Part shown: piece after piece, positions 45,701 through 64,000 of the stretch | Layout of the letters: every line of letters starts with the position of its first letter | How positions within the stretch are numbered: position 1 is the stretch's first letter | Source of the DNA: Hormiphora californensis | Lineage: Eukaryota; Ctenophora; Tentaculata; Cydippida; Pleurobrachiidae | DNA length: 64,000 bases | Reading direction: 5' to 3' | NCBI GenBank assembly: GCA_020137815.1 | Contig: CM035353.1 | Span: 8,215,298-8,279,297 of the forward strand | Notes under the pieces: model-generated | Told to the model about the DNA's origin: nothing | Databases searched by the model: none | The model's input: only the letters and a program-made list of their open reading frames with translations | Made by a program: the position numbers and the translations under genes

Positions 45701-47082
45701 ACGGGGAGGAGGAGGAGGTGGAGGGTTTGGTGGTTATGATCATGGCGGAGGAGGACACTTTCCTCAACGTGAGTGTGATTTATATACCAAACCCTCACAC
45801 AGAGTGTGATGAAATAAAATGCGGTGTGAGCTACACAAGAGTGTGATTTTTGGGGTGATGCTCTGTGTATATACAACTACTGTACAACTATATTCACTGC
45901 CAATATTTTCAGGTGGAGGTCACACCACACTAAACCACCATCACCATCATGGTGGCAACTACCAAGAACACCACGGTGGTGCTGGACGGTTTGGCACCTT
46001 CCAACAACAACCTGGGGATGACTTCAGAACCCGTAGTGATATCGGGGGGAGTTATGGACAGCAACAACAGCAGCCAGAGCAGCAACAGTGGAAACAGTTT
46101 ACCCACCAGGCTGCCAGGTATAGTTGACATAGTTGATAGAGCTGTATGTGACCCTTTCTATAGAGGGGTTACCGTCCCTAAAGGGAGTCGTAAATCTTCC
46201 CTTTTTTAATCAAATCAAACCTTCCCTGGTTATAAAACTAAGATGTAACACATCTCACCCAGGTTCTTTATCATGAAGTGTGGTAGCCAGAGAAGTATAG
46301 ACGAGTCACTACAGAGTGGGTTGTGGCAAACCAGTACCATGACAGAGAAGAAGTTGTTAGAGGCATACACTTCCTGTCAGAATGTCTACCTGATATTTAG
46401 TGTTCAAACCAGTGGACACTTCCAGGTATATTCAGACCTCGATTTACCGCAACCCCGATTTAACCATCATATTATGCGGTTTACTGAGTTATATTATCAT
46501 TTAAATGTTCGTGGGAATGCGGAGATAGTTCAATATAATCAGACAGGGCATAATAAAGAGAGTATAGTTACCAACCGAGAACACTCCCCTTTGATATAGG
46601 GCTATGCACGGATGACAGGTATAGGACCAATGGGTGGATCAAATGGAGTGGTACAGGTTGAGTGGATTAAGAGGGCAAACCTCCCCTTCCAAAGATGCCA
46701 TCACCTTCACAATCCATGGAATGAAAACAGGTACATAGCACTTCTATCTCTCATTATCTCCTCTATCTCCCTCCAAGGTACTTCCTGCATATCTCCTTCC
46801 CTCGACCCTCCCTCCATATATCACACACTCTATCCCCTATCTCCCTTCTATAGAAAAGTCCAGATAGCCAGGGATGGACAGGAGGTAGAGAGCACAATTG
46901 GAGATAACCTTATCAGGTTGTGGGAAGACCTCAACCCATACGGAAACAGAGGTGAGACACCTGTTCCACATCCCCTTCCCTGGGAGTGTAACCCGAGTTA
47001 TTGTGCATGTGACATACAGTTAGTTATGCAGGTTACATAGATCTAACCATTTCATTCTCCAGGTTACTATCGTCCCGTCTAA
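21793..47082 (+). CDS. YTHDC2: YTHDC2: R3H, DExH helicase, ankyrin, YTH m6A reader
   Basis: YTHDC2 is a 3'-5' RNA helicase that reads N6-methyladenosine and controls meiotic entry in animals. The protein is 1447 residues (human about 1430). Exons: 21793-21909, 22011-22154, 22244-22345, 22502-22560, 22950-23056, 23156-23265, 23326-23436, 23561-23707, 33090-33233, 33431-33541, 33705-33816, 33910-34086, 34301-34485, 34631-34750, 34914-35012, 35147-35289, 35567-35660, 35821-36071, 43154-43310, 43504-43647, 43868-44015, 44114-44300, 44466-44605, 44704-44910, 45061-45203, 45389-45489, 45602-45768, 45913-46117, 46263-46425, 46600-46730, 46854-46951, 47063-47082. All phases agree. Domains: R3H-like (17-85), motif [11 protein letters not shown] (about 204-213), DEVH (306-309), ankyrin insert (about 480-580), motif V STDIAETS, motif VI degenerate (757-764), HA2/OB region (about 780-1100), Gly/His/Gln-rich linker, YTH (1311-1440). 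YTH cage residues are visible as W in SGLWQTS, W in VEWIKR and L in ANLPF. Confidence 0.96.
23775..33029 (+). repeat. 9.3-kb minisatellite filling YTHDC2 intron 8
   Basis: There are roughly 290-300 units of two kinds: a 34-bp unit (CTCCTAATCTCTAAGAAACT, then TTCCCACTTTGACC) and a 30-bp unit lacking CTCCTA (CCTGATCTCTAAGAAAGTTT, then CCCACTTTGA). The 34-bp type dominates both edges and the 30-bp type the middle. Larger blocks are duplicated: 26790 recurs at 27592 (802 bp) and 30233 (a further 2641 bp), and 28477 recurs at 31118. Because 30 is a multiple of 3, spurious long open frames arise. Confidence 0.97.
34261..34312 (+). repeat. duplicated acceptor of YTHDC2 exon 13
   Basis: TAG/GTGAACACCACG at 34258-34272 is repeated as CAG/GTGAACACCACG at 34298-34312. 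The offset is 40 bases, so only the downstream acceptor keeps the frame. Confidence 0.8.
35300..35566 (+). repeat. acceptor-like tandem repeat in YTHDC2 intron 16
   Basis: About seven imperfect units of roughly 30-45 bp each contain a pyrimidine tract plus TAG (TCTCTCCTAGTTAAAGTAAC). They precede the real acceptor CTCTCCACAG at 35566. Confidence 0.75.
36072..36560. other. start of YTHDC2 intron 18
   Basis: Contains a CGCGGATAA-type repeat (36172-36260), related in inverted orientation to about 42908-42975. From 36525 there are about 38 bp matching the 5' flank of the fucolectin-like gene at 40820. Confidence 0.55.
36567..37832 (+). mobile_element. ORF1-only LINE derivative with (ATT)n tail, decayed
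   Basis: The element starts at a break inside the fucolectin-like copy (36566) and ends in (ATT)n at about 37813-37832. It carries only an ORF1-type gene, like the element at 11020-12065, and has no polymerase. Confidence 0.65.
36654..37591 (+). pseudogene. LINE ORF1-like gene, stop codon and frameshift
   Basis: Starting at ATG 36654, the frame encodes about 106 residues to a TAA at 36972-36974. It continues in the same frame through a coiled coil ([21 protein letters not shown]). It then needs a one-base loss near 37120 to reach the C-terminal module: [56 protein letters not shown]. This is the same RRM-like ORF1 layout as 11042-11911 but from a different family. Two lesions make it a pseudogene. 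Confidence 0.7.
37833..38043. mobile_element. foldback element, TTTAGAGCAAAAACTAATTG ends
   Basis: Arms of about 88 bp (37833-37920 and 37953-38043) carry GGCCCATTTTGAACTTACT and its complement. It abuts the ATT tail of the preceding element. Confidence 0.8.
38044..38727. other. intronic repeat sequence, not identified
   Basis: Includes a dense palindrome of ACGTC/GACGT steps (about 38178-38226) and a TA-rich simple repeat (38687-38716). No coding sequence was recognised. Confidence 0.4.
38732..39402. mobile_element. 671-bp TTAA-flanked foldback element
   Basis: TTAA at 38728-38731 and 39403-39406 flank ends AGTAAGAGTGGCGCGCC and the complement. The arms are about 320 bp, meeting near 39070-39095. 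It has the same insertion signature as 7826-9103 but unrelated sequence. Confidence 0.82.
39755..39974 (+). pseudogene. fucolectin-like gene, copy 1, split from its start codon
   Basis: The sequence is about 95% like exon 1 of the gene at 40820: hydrophobic leader, [28 protein letters not shown] and a VAILNR ending at a GT donor. Its ATG lies at 36560-36562, 3.2 kb upstream. TGATAC occurs at 36561-36566 and again at 39749-39754, and joining the two gives the expected start (M-I-L-C). The downstream intron matches copy 2 for about 125 bp, then diverges, and no second exon of its own is seen. It is either a pseudogene or an alternative first exon of copy 2. Confidence 0.7.
40096..40440. repeat. 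TC/GA-rich low-complexity sequence
   Basis: Pyrimidine-rich tracts between the two fucolectin-like copies. No gene is seen. Confidence 0.6.
40449..40680. repeat. ~70-bp tandem repeat, three copies
   Basis: CTATCTGCCTCTGACTCTCC starts at 40449, 40522 and 40592. Each copy is followed by a C run, a TC tract and CTACCTAGCTCCCTAAT. Confidence 0.8.
40820..41635 (+). CDS. secreted fucolectin-like (F5/8 C-related) protein, copy 2, nested in YTHDC2 intron
   Basis: Two exons, 40820-41043 and 41149-41635, give about 236 residues. A signal peptide is likely ([15 protein letters not shown], cut near residue 15). The following region carries features of fucolectin/tachylectin-4 or F5/8 type C folds: [19 protein letters not shown] (the ligand-loop region), [20 protein letters not shown] (the strand before the conserved NR), and a cysteine pair (TSCG...TLTCPV). 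Such domains bind fucose or other glycans in innate recognition, so a secreted lectin role is inferred. It lies inside intron 18 of YTHDC2 on the same strand. The last 40 residues look low in quality, and a GT at about 41550 could instead be a donor to further exons. The family call is moderate. Confidence 0.6.
42073..42372 (-). CDS. possible small single-pass membrane protein
   Basis: This minus-strand frame inside YTHDC2 intron 18 encodes a hydrophobic leader-like stretch ([11 protein letters not shown]), a short Thr/Gln-rich segment (QNSTTTQAP), a strong membrane helix ([20 protein letters not shown]) and a tail ([16 protein letters not shown]) ending at TAG 42073-42075. No ATG sits directly before the leader, so a 5' exon or an upstream start within the longer frame to 42468 would be needed. 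The family is not recognised. It may be the 3' exon of a receptor. Confidence 0.3.
   Translation of the reverse strand, partial: ARAVPSGKISLFGLFSLNAQNSTTTQAPSIMEINAATLIAMQVIPVATLLLGIIAVYILTRMIGRTEEGITYEAGGNQATIETTDFPYGTPSSRAWTNV
42900..43076. mobile_element. Tc1/pogo-like MITE fragment
   Basis: Read on the minus strand, TACAGTCGGACCCTGATTTA (from 43076) starts with TA-CAGT, like pogo/Tigger termini, and contains repeats of GTAAATCGGGG and CGCGGATAA motifs. A related end (TTCAGACCTCGATTTACCGC) lies at 46434. Confidence 0.45.
43122..43168 (+). repeat. duplicated acceptor of YTHDC2 exon 19
   Basis: CAG/GTACAAGACTCTGA at 43119-43135 is repeated at 43151-43167. The offset is 32 bases, so only the downstream acceptor preserves the frame. 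Confidence 0.8.
43393..43455. mobile_element. short hairpin repeat, intronic copy
   Basis: CTTGTTATGTTTTAACCCTC ... GAGCGAGCAAGG. It is one of five copies in the window: 20879-20919 (partial), 33306-33349 (partial), 43393-43455, 55054-55104 and 56839-56900. The ends are imperfect complements (CTTG...ACCCTC and GAGGGTCGAGCAAG). Confidence 0.55.
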
Positions 47083-48336
47083 GAAGAATATATCCAGAAT
47101 GTGATGAGAGGATGTTCTTATTTCTTAAGATAGGGTGTGGAAGCATCGTTTCTCATTCTGTTCAGAATTAGAGGCACTATTTAACGGATACTATAGTCTA
47201 TATTTGTTCTTGTTGTTTAGTGCTGACATTAAAGATATCATAATTCCCTTTCATAACCTACAAAACCAGTCAGATTCACATTTATTTTCAAATTACAATT
47301 TTTTAACTTTTTTAAGTACACAGAGAAGACACTTATTTTAAATAATTCTAGAAAGTCACTCGAACTTGTATCTTATTCTAATTTATGTTTTTATGTTCTT
47401 ATAATCTGTTTAAATCGTGTTTATTAATTTTCTGAAGCTCTGGGGGCGGCCAATATGACGGAGCACCACTGTGAATTAGCAATGAGCACGGCCCTCTTTT
47501 CGACCCTCTTTCACAGACTCAGATGTCAGGTCAATTTTCTGCCCGCTTTTCTCGCGTGGAAATGAGAAAAGTTTCAGGCAAATGCTCTGACAGGAGGTCC
47601 GGATTGACACTGTCTCGGAAAGTGATTTCCACTAACCGTCTCACATAAGGGTGTCGTGAGCGGAATGCTGACAATCATTTTGGGAGTACTTTCTACTGCG
47701 CGTGAAGTACCGCGCGTCACTACATGACATCTTCGGTAGAAAGGATTGCGCAAAATTAGCCCTCTTTCTTTGGATGACGTCTCTCACCCTCTCTCTCTAT
47801 ATTTATTACAGCGGGTGTATATGATGCCGTACATTATACACTGAGTCGTATAAAATGTCAGTAATTTGTTTTAATAAACCGAGCTAGCTTCAAATAAAAA
47901 CTACGAGTTTTTGGGGTTGTTTAATGAAGAAAAAGATGATAAACAAACAGGCAAATATTTTGAAAGAAAGAGAAAAATAAACAAAAATAGATATCAATGT
48001 AAAAGGCGAGGTTCGAGTTCTCAAAACGTTCGACGCAAAAAATATATAGATATTTTTAAAATGGCAGTCTTTTATTTACAAAAGTTAAACATTGTGTATT
48101 TCCCAGTAACACAGGAAAAGCTGAACGGTTAAATAAGTACAAAGTACCTCGATCAACTACACATTGTGCGTCAATGAAATAAGTACATTGTACATATAGC
48201 ACTGTCAAGGGGTCCTTAAATATTTTAAACAGTAAGTGAAACACACTTCCTTCAACCTCTATCTCCCCCTACTTCTCCCCATCTACCCTCCCTTCCTCTC
48301 TCTCTCTCACATCAACGTGTCACCAAGTCCCACACA
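47083..48336. other. convergent 3' regions of YTHDC2 and the ABTB gene
   Basis: AATAAA at 47873-47878 (+) could end YTHDC2 or an unseen transcript, and AATAAA on the minus strand at 48071-48076 suits the ABTB gene. The stretch 47430-47800 is less AT-rich but shows no coding domain. Confidence 0.5.
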
Positions 48337-58227
<9,891 letters not shown>

Positions 58228-58753
58228 GGTGAGTGATCAGAGGAATATCATGTCAACTGCTGCTACAGAGGGAAAGATATGATTTAGGAGAGGGGGGAGG
58301 GGAAGGAAATTGCAGGAGAAAGAAGGGGGAGATACAGGAACATCTAGATGCAGAGGGAAGTTGCTATAGTTTCTAGGACCGGGGAATGAAAATGTAGCAA
58401 GAATAAGGGGGTGTAGGGGAATAAAAAGTCAAGAGTTTTTATCACAAAACTGTAAAATCATCCAATATGTAAACAAAAACAAATTATATTACTACAGTTC
58501 AGTTGTCTAAAAAGTACAAAAATTAACAGAGACGCCACAATATATAACAGTCTCTGTGTGATATGAAGTCTGCAGTCTCTAAATCATGATAACTCTAAAC
58601 TTCTTACTGGGAATCAAAGACAGCTGTTGGTGACGCAATCACTTCTTCGCGGGCTTCCTTTACTACGTCCGGATGCTAGCGTAGGGGTGACTGCGTCACA
58701 ATCGTTACACACCAACAGTTATCACAATTTGGTTTTTATCAAATAATAAGAGT
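58228..58753. other. intergenic between HACE1 3' end and ABTB 5' end
   Basis: About 525 bp separates two minus-strand genes. It must hold the ABTB promoter and the HACE1 3' UTR. No element was identified with confidence. Confidence 0.5.
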
Positions 58754-61660
58754 TCAAACAAAATCAAATCCCTCAGCTCCATATTTTATAGCCACCTTTA
58801 ACATGGTATGAAGTGTCTCCTTACTCTTGTAACTAGGCAACTTGAGAAGGTTGAAACAAGTGCTGGCAGTGGGCAGTTTCCCTGTATCATGCATTTTACT
58901 GATGGTGAAGGGTACTATCTCCCCACTACCCTGCAGACCTGCAAACCCTCCTAATGGAACTTTAGAGCTACCCGTAGTGAACTGGAGTAAGAGGGCCCTG
59001 TTCTCGGGTGGAAACTCCTGAACTACCTCCCAGAACCATCCAATAACCTGATCAGTAGGGTCATAGTTTTGGTAACAAGTGTTCATTTGCCAGTCCTCTG
59101 GATCAATGTGAGGTATTCCGCACATCAGGAGCTCCAACTCATTCTCACTAAAGATAGCCACCAGAGAGGCCGGTATTATGGTATTGAACCCCTCCAGAAA
59201 ACTGTTTATCTGTGGTCTTATCCCACTTGTCATTTTGTATTCAGTAACCAGCTCTACATACTCTGCCTTGTTGTGCTCTGTTACTGCTATAGAGGCGCCA
59301 CCCTGCTTCAACTCTACAACCCTGTTCTCCCCCAGCACCACCTGATCCTCACTAAAGGTCAGACCGAGATCTTGCTCGAACTCAGAGATATCATTGTCTA
59401 GGAGCCACTGGAGCGAGTTAGCATACCCAGGGTCGATGGATTGGACGTCAGTGTAATCTGAGGGAATACCCAGGATGTGCTTGTAGAATGATTTAGTGAA
59501 GTGGATGTTGATAACGTTGTGATGGTAGAGGGACAACCCCATGATTATACCTGCAAACCTGAGGAGGGGGAAGAGTGGGTTAGAAGGGGAGACCGGGGAT
59601 GGTCAGGGAGGGTCTGGGGAATCTTAAATAAATGAAAGTTTCTCCCATTCGCCCACGCTAAGGGTGCGAGTAGATATAACAACAGAAAAGTGTCACTGTT
59701 AGTTTTACCTAAAGTAGCTAAGGTGATCCTCCTGAACATCAGAAATATGGGACGGCTGAAAGGTCATACCATCATTAGAGTGTGTGAACAGGGCATAATC
59801 CTCATTTAGCATTTCATTGGTTAGAATATTGAACCACTCCCTCCGTACGCCCGCACCAATACCCTGGTCGCCCTCGAACGAGATCACAAAGTTCTTCCTC
59901 AGGTCCTCCACATTAGTACTGTTGATCTGAGAGCACGACGAGTTAAATACATCGTCCCTTTTGATTGTTATCTTGGTATCCTCATGTTGTGCTGTTGGGT
60001 CGTGAGCTGTCTCACTGTACAAATTGTCATAAAACCACTTTTTCCGGAGCGCTAGATCTTTTTGGTAGACGACACGTCGGATGCCGTTAAATTGTTTCAT
60101 GAAGATGGGAGATTCAAGGAAGAATTTCAGTTGGTTAAAGATGAAGAAGGAGTTGTGAGCTAGGAAAACCTTGAAAACATCGGAGTACCGACTGACAAAG
60201 TCTTCAAAAATAGTCGTTAGGAAGGTATCACGGGACCAGAGATGATACCCTTCAATAACTGTGCAGAGGTTTTCAGAGAAGTTGTCCATACAACACACAT
60301 CACCATTGAAGGTGTCATTCAGGAAGAGATGCCCAGCACGGAGATCAGACTCAGAATTGGAGGCAAGCAGCTCAGACAAAGACATATCAGATCGTCTCTT
60401 GGTGATGATTTCCTCTCGTAATTTCTTCATCCACGCATCCAACAAGTTCCAAACCTCATCCACACTATTCAGTATGATTGGACTCTCAAAGAAGTTATTG
60501 TATTCAAACTTCCTTGTGAGGCTGTTGTAGGTGGGGGTGGTAGGTGGAGAGACTGTCCGGGGTGGACTGTGTTGGCGCATACTACTCGTACTAGCAATAC
60601 TAGGACTCCTCCCACAATGAGACACAATAAGAGATACCTCATCTAACATGCTCATGTGTTTCAGCGCCTTGACGAGGCTGATGAACGCTTTGGGCGTCTC
60701 AGTGGTAACACAATTAGATGCCATCACCTCTTTACCAGTGTTGATGGTGAGAGAGACAAGAGTCTCCCAGATCCGCAGCACTAGGGACCGTTTCCGGGTG
60801 CAAATGTGTTGAATACAATCAATGACATATCTGTAGTTGATCTTGTCGGGCATGCGGAGTATCTCAATCAGGTTACACAGCTGGGTAGGGTGGGACTGGG
60901 TGAGAGAGTAGACACACTCCAAATACCGATTTGAAACGAGAATCTGTAGAACTGATAAACCCTCATTGTTCTTGGATGACACATTGCCACCATACGAGAG
61001 GAGGAGTTTTAGGGCTTGAAGATGTCCCTCCTTAGCGGCTAAAATTAACGGGGTATGACCATCACTGTTCCTATCGTTGATCTGGGCCCCATGATCAACC
61101 AGATATTCCACTGTCTTGTAGTGACCATGTGTGGCAGCAAAGTGTAGGGGTGTCTGGTCCAGTTTGTCCTTAATATTCAGTTCGATGTTTCGTGATAACA
61201 GGTCAGCCAGTATCTCATTCCTCCCACTAAGAGCGGCCCAATGAACTGAGGTTAGCCCTTCGTTATCAGGAACGGTAGCATCTGCACCCTTGTTAAGAAG
61301 CAGCCGGATGCAATCTTTGAAACCATTCCTAGCTGCAAAATGGATAGGTACAACACCATTGCTATCCACCTGATTGGGGTTTGCTCCTGCGTTCAGCAGC
61401 ACAGAGACACATTCGGCAGTGCCGATATTCGCAGCCATGTGGAGAAGAGTCCTCTTTATTTTAGGTAGCACTGTGTCAATATTGAACCAGGGACTGTTAG
61501 AGATCAGCTCGTTGACTTTGCGATGCTCCTTCTGTAGTACCATAGGAAGGAGCATGTTTAGGGCAGCCGAGTTATCGCGGGGTAGCTGGATGGAGTGCCC
61601 TATCTTGAGTGTCCTGAAGACACTGAATAGTGTTCGGTCCATACGATCCATCCGATGCAA
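58754..61660 (-). CDS. HACE1: HACE1, ankyrin-HECT E3 ubiquitin ligase
   Basis: HACE1 ubiquitylates substrates including active RAC1. Only two exons are present, 61660-59709 and 59558-58754, joined at TTT-AG/G. The product is about 918 residues (human 909). The N-terminus (SIQLPRDNSAALNMLLPMV) fits the family. Six ankyrin repeats (about residues 65-270) include TLLHMAANIGTAECV, VPIHFAARNGFKDCI and TPLHFAATHGHYKTV. A middle region with EVWNLLDAWM follows. The HECT domain (about 590-918) has VRREWFNILTNEML, DYALFTHSNDGMTFQP, FYKHILGIP, IDPGYANSLQWLLDNDI, QWFWEVV-like GWFWEVVQEF and LLQFTTGSSKVPLGGF. The catalytic cysteine is in LPTASTCFNLLKLP at residue 885, 33 residues from the end, as in human HACE1. 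The first of several clustered ATGs is used. Neighbouring genes have over 20 exons each, so this two-exon structure is unusual. Confidence 0.96.
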
Positions 61661-62209
61661 GCCGTGGATTCATGGAGAATATCTCAAGATTCCCATGTAG
61701 AGAACGAGTTCATAAAACCTATAAAAATAATCGTACATAGGTTAGAGCGATTAGGGATTGGGAATGGAATATGGACCACAAAAAATATAGGGCGACTACA
61801 ATTTAATTCCACTATGTTATCGCGAAACATTTTTCAGAGGAGGAGGTTCTGTTACAAACTCCCTGGGCCAGCCACTTCCCTGCCTCAAACTAAACACCCG
61901 CACTGTGCACACATTCTTCCTCCACCTTAAACTCAAATAATCAAACATGAGCATCATCTAAAATGTTCAGGTCTGAATATATGACCTGTTGACAGCTCAA
62001 AAAAGCTTAACCCTCAACTCTTACGCACTGCAAAACTTAACAACTCCGATCACGAGTGCAGGTTTCAGCTGTGATCGGTCAAAGTAGGTCATGTTATGCA
62101 GAGTCCTGGACACTTCCAAGAGTGCTGGGTCCACCTAAAAACGACATGGAACAAAAAAAGTTGGATTTTTTAATTTTTTTCTGGAAAACTTTTGAGAAAA
62201 CCAAATAAA
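61661..62209. other. HACE1 upstream region
   Basis: No gene was recognised. It must include the HACE1 promoter. The start of the MITE cluster follows. Confidence 0.45.
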
Positions 62210-62427
62210 GTCGGATTTTTTGAAACTGTCACCCCCCTAGAGTTTTCAAATTTCTTTAAATGACCATAAGTCCGGTTCCTGATGAGATAGAGACTTGAAA
62301 TTTGGAAGTTACGAAGATCTTGCTAAGTTCTTCCGAACCTCCAAATTTCAAGTCTCTATCTTATCAGGAACCGGAGATATGACAAATTTTTTATTTCAGG
62401 GGGGTGACAGTTTCAAAAAATCCGAGT
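62210..62427. mobile_element. 218-bp MITE, sister of 5058-5274, ATAAA duplication
   Basis: Ends GTCGGATTTTTTGAAACTG and TCAAAAAATCCGAG, with ATAAA at 62205-62209 and 62428-62432. The interior carries the GGTTCCTGATGAGATAGAGA core and its inverted partner. Confidence 0.82.
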
Positions 62428-62432
62428 ATAAA

Positions 62433-62579
62433 GGCGGATTTTTTGAAACTGTCACCCCAAAATGACCGCGCATGTGAAATTAATCCATTTTGACGCGCAT
62501 ACCACACGTTAACATGTGATGTGACGCGCAAAAACATTCCGCGCACGAAAAGGGGGGTGACAGTTTCAAAAAATCCGAC
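62433..62579. mobile_element. third MITE with the same ends and a different interior
   Basis: GGCGGATTTTTTGAAACTGT at 62433 and CAGTTTCAAAAAATCCGAC to 62579. The interior has GCGCG-rich inverted segments and lacks the shared core. Confidence 0.75.
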
Positions 62580-62906
62580 TTTATATAAAAATCTGGATGA
62601 TGACATGACGATTTGCGCGGCGCGGCGGTCATCCGACAGAAACGCGCATCACAGGATGCAGTGCACTCTGGTTTTTGCCATGTGCGACGCTTGTCATCAT
62701 TTCCAGGAATTGGAGCATGGATAGAATGTGGGCGCGCACTTTTCTGCTGACCATGCACACTTTCCATAGTTTGTCTGTTCGCGCGCGGTCCTCTCTCTGG
62801 AAAGTGAAGGAGCGATCCTTTAAAACAGCTTTAAAAACACTCGCTGATTGGAGTGTAGTTGCGAAATGTAATTAGTTTCCATAACAATGCGAGCACTGCT
62901 GCCGAT

Positions 62907-63026
62907 TGAGATGATAAAATGATAAAAACCTTCGTTTGTACAACATAACTTTACACCTTTACTTGATAGGGTCAACTGGTGGTACTACAAAGGTGGTACT
63001 ACAAAGGTTTTCATCATTTTATCATC
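62907..63026. mobile_element. small foldback repeat
   Basis: GATGATAAAATGATAAAAAC at 62909 is mirrored by TTTTCATCATTTTATCATC to 63026. Between them is a direct repeat GGTGGTACTACAAAGG (62980-63008). Confidence 0.65.
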
Positions 63027-63413
63027 AGCCACAGGGTACTAAACCGTACAAAGCAACTTCGGACAAAGCTGTTTATTGTATTGGCTGTCACATATCAGTA
63101 ATGATTTGTTTTAATTTGACTTTGAGCAAGGAAAAAACACAACTGATTTGCACAAATAGAAGTCATATAAGAGATTAAAGCATAGAATGCATTGTAAGAC
63201 GTGACGTCATAAATAATCAGCATGTTAAAATATGTTATAACGTTTAAAAACTTCTGCTCCTCCTTCTTGAACTTGACAACTTATAAAGTTGCAAAAACAC
63301 TCCCTTCTACTCAATTGTGCCCATTTAAAAAACGGGAAACCAGCCCCTTTGTCCCAGAATCTATACTATGTAATATGGAACTAACCCTACCAATATCAGT
63401 CATTCAGCCCCAG
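63027..63413. other. no gene recognised
   Basis: May contain further exons or an intron of the SAND gene. No exon could be assigned with confidence. Confidence 0.4.
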
Positions 63414-64000
63414 TTATACGCACTTCCTCTGTTCCCAGGGGCTGCACGTACAGTGCTTGTCATGCTCCGTCAACTGCCCATCTCGGAAATATGGCACCAA
63501 AGTTTTGTCCCTGATAAATATACTCCTCTTCCAATGTCTAGGCCCTGGTTTTACCACAATGGAACTCAAACTGGTTGGGGGTCATCCAACTGCTACCGTA
63601 GTAGATACACCGTCCCCTGGACCCCCTACAGAGTTGTTTGGGGTACAAGACACCTTCCTCTCCATTGCAGGAAACCGTTATGGGGGATGTTATTGGGGAG
63701 GAATTAGAAGGAGGGGGTTGGGGTTTCTCAGTTGGAGGGGGGATGTCCATGTGGACTAGTGGTGGTTGCCTCCTAGAGGGTGGTGGTGCTTGTTGTTGGG
63801 CATTCGTTGGGGTGCCGCCTCGTGGGGTGCCTGATATTTGGAAGGGTATAGCAACATGGTAACCTGGGGAGCTAGGTCGAGGGTTCAAGGGCTGACCGTG
63901 ATAGTAGACCACTTTGGGTTTGAGGGGCGGGATATAGGGTAGACACGAGTTTATCTCCTCTGCTAGGTCTAACACTTCCTCAGGTATGGCAGGGATATCA
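63414..64000 (-). CDS. GMEB-like SAND-domain protein, partial, with a +1 frame change
   Basis: SAND domains bind DNA through a KDWK-type motif. GMEB proteins modulate glucocorticoid-responsive transcription. The frame enters from beyond 64000, passes a Pro/Gln-rich region and reaches a SAND domain: ITVSCNGEEGVLYPKQLC, RGRCIYYGSSWMTPNQF, EFHCGKTRA. There it meets TAG at 63540-63538. In the +1 frame the domain continues at once (RHWKRSIFIRDKTL, PYFRDGQLTEHDKHC), aligning without a gap to GMEB SAND sequence (GKSTLKDWKRAI, HDKVC). That frame runs to TAA at 63416-63414, but a good donor (CACT/GTACGT, near 63446) suggests splicing to a further exon. Removing the shift region as an intron would delete the WKRS motif, so an intron is unlikely. 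The gene is truncated by the window, and the exact start and end are unknown. Confidence 0.75.

Noticed and set aside
63500-63552. Possible 40-base intron (GTAAAA...TTATCAG) explaining the SAND frame break
   Set aside because: Splicing it would delete the WKRSI motif and still leave the wrong phase for the following DKTL segment.

Overview
Animal nuclear DNA. The genes are rich in short GT-AG introns and encode animal families: YTHDC2, SDAD1, HACE1, the ankyrin-BTB protein ABTB2/ABTB3, a GMEB-like SAND protein, a GLUT-type sugar transporter and a fucolectin-like secreted protein. Compact spacing, CR1/L2-like LINEs ending in (ATT)n, an R2-like retroelement with a restriction-like endonuclease, and many foldback elements suggest an invertebrate. 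An early-branching animal such as a sponge is possible, but the window alone does not settle it.

Layout. 1-1013 (+): 3' part of a GLUT-like transporter. 1515-16.5 kb: a transposon graveyard with a 5'-truncated endonuclease-type retroelement inside a 17-bp target duplication, four nested foldback elements, a LINE split by a 1.28-kb TTAA-flanked palindrome, an ORF1-only LINE relative, a 2.8-kb palindrome with minisatellite arms, and GA tracts. 17295-21227 (+): SDAD1. 21793-47082 (+): complete YTHDC2 in 32 exons. Its intron 8 is about 9.3 kb of minisatellite, and its intron 18 (7 kb) holds transposons and a tandem pair of fucolectin-like genes. 48337-58227 (-): complete ABTB2/ABTB3-type gene in 22 exons, convergent with YTHDC2. 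58754-61660 (-): complete two-exon HACE1. 63414-64000 (-): partial GMEB-like SAND gene.

The genes form no operon. Their roles are independent: ribosome biogenesis (SDAD1), m6A RNA reading with a helicase (YTHDC2), ubiquitin ligase or ligase-adaptor functions (HACE1, ABTB) and transcription (SAND).

Two observations stand out. (1) SDAD1 and the SAND gene each carry one +1 shift of reading frame exactly at a stop codon, in the same context G-RCC-TAR-A. Skipping the T of the stop restores a gapless match to the family. This resembles the antizyme +1 frameshift site, although assembly indels must be excluded. (2) Intron 13 of the ABTB gene contains the complete 3' splice acceptor plus the first 31 bases of exon 14 as an 18-copy, 59-bp tandem array. 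Seventeen upstream copies would each lead straight to an in-frame TAA. Smaller acceptor duplications occur in YTHDC2.
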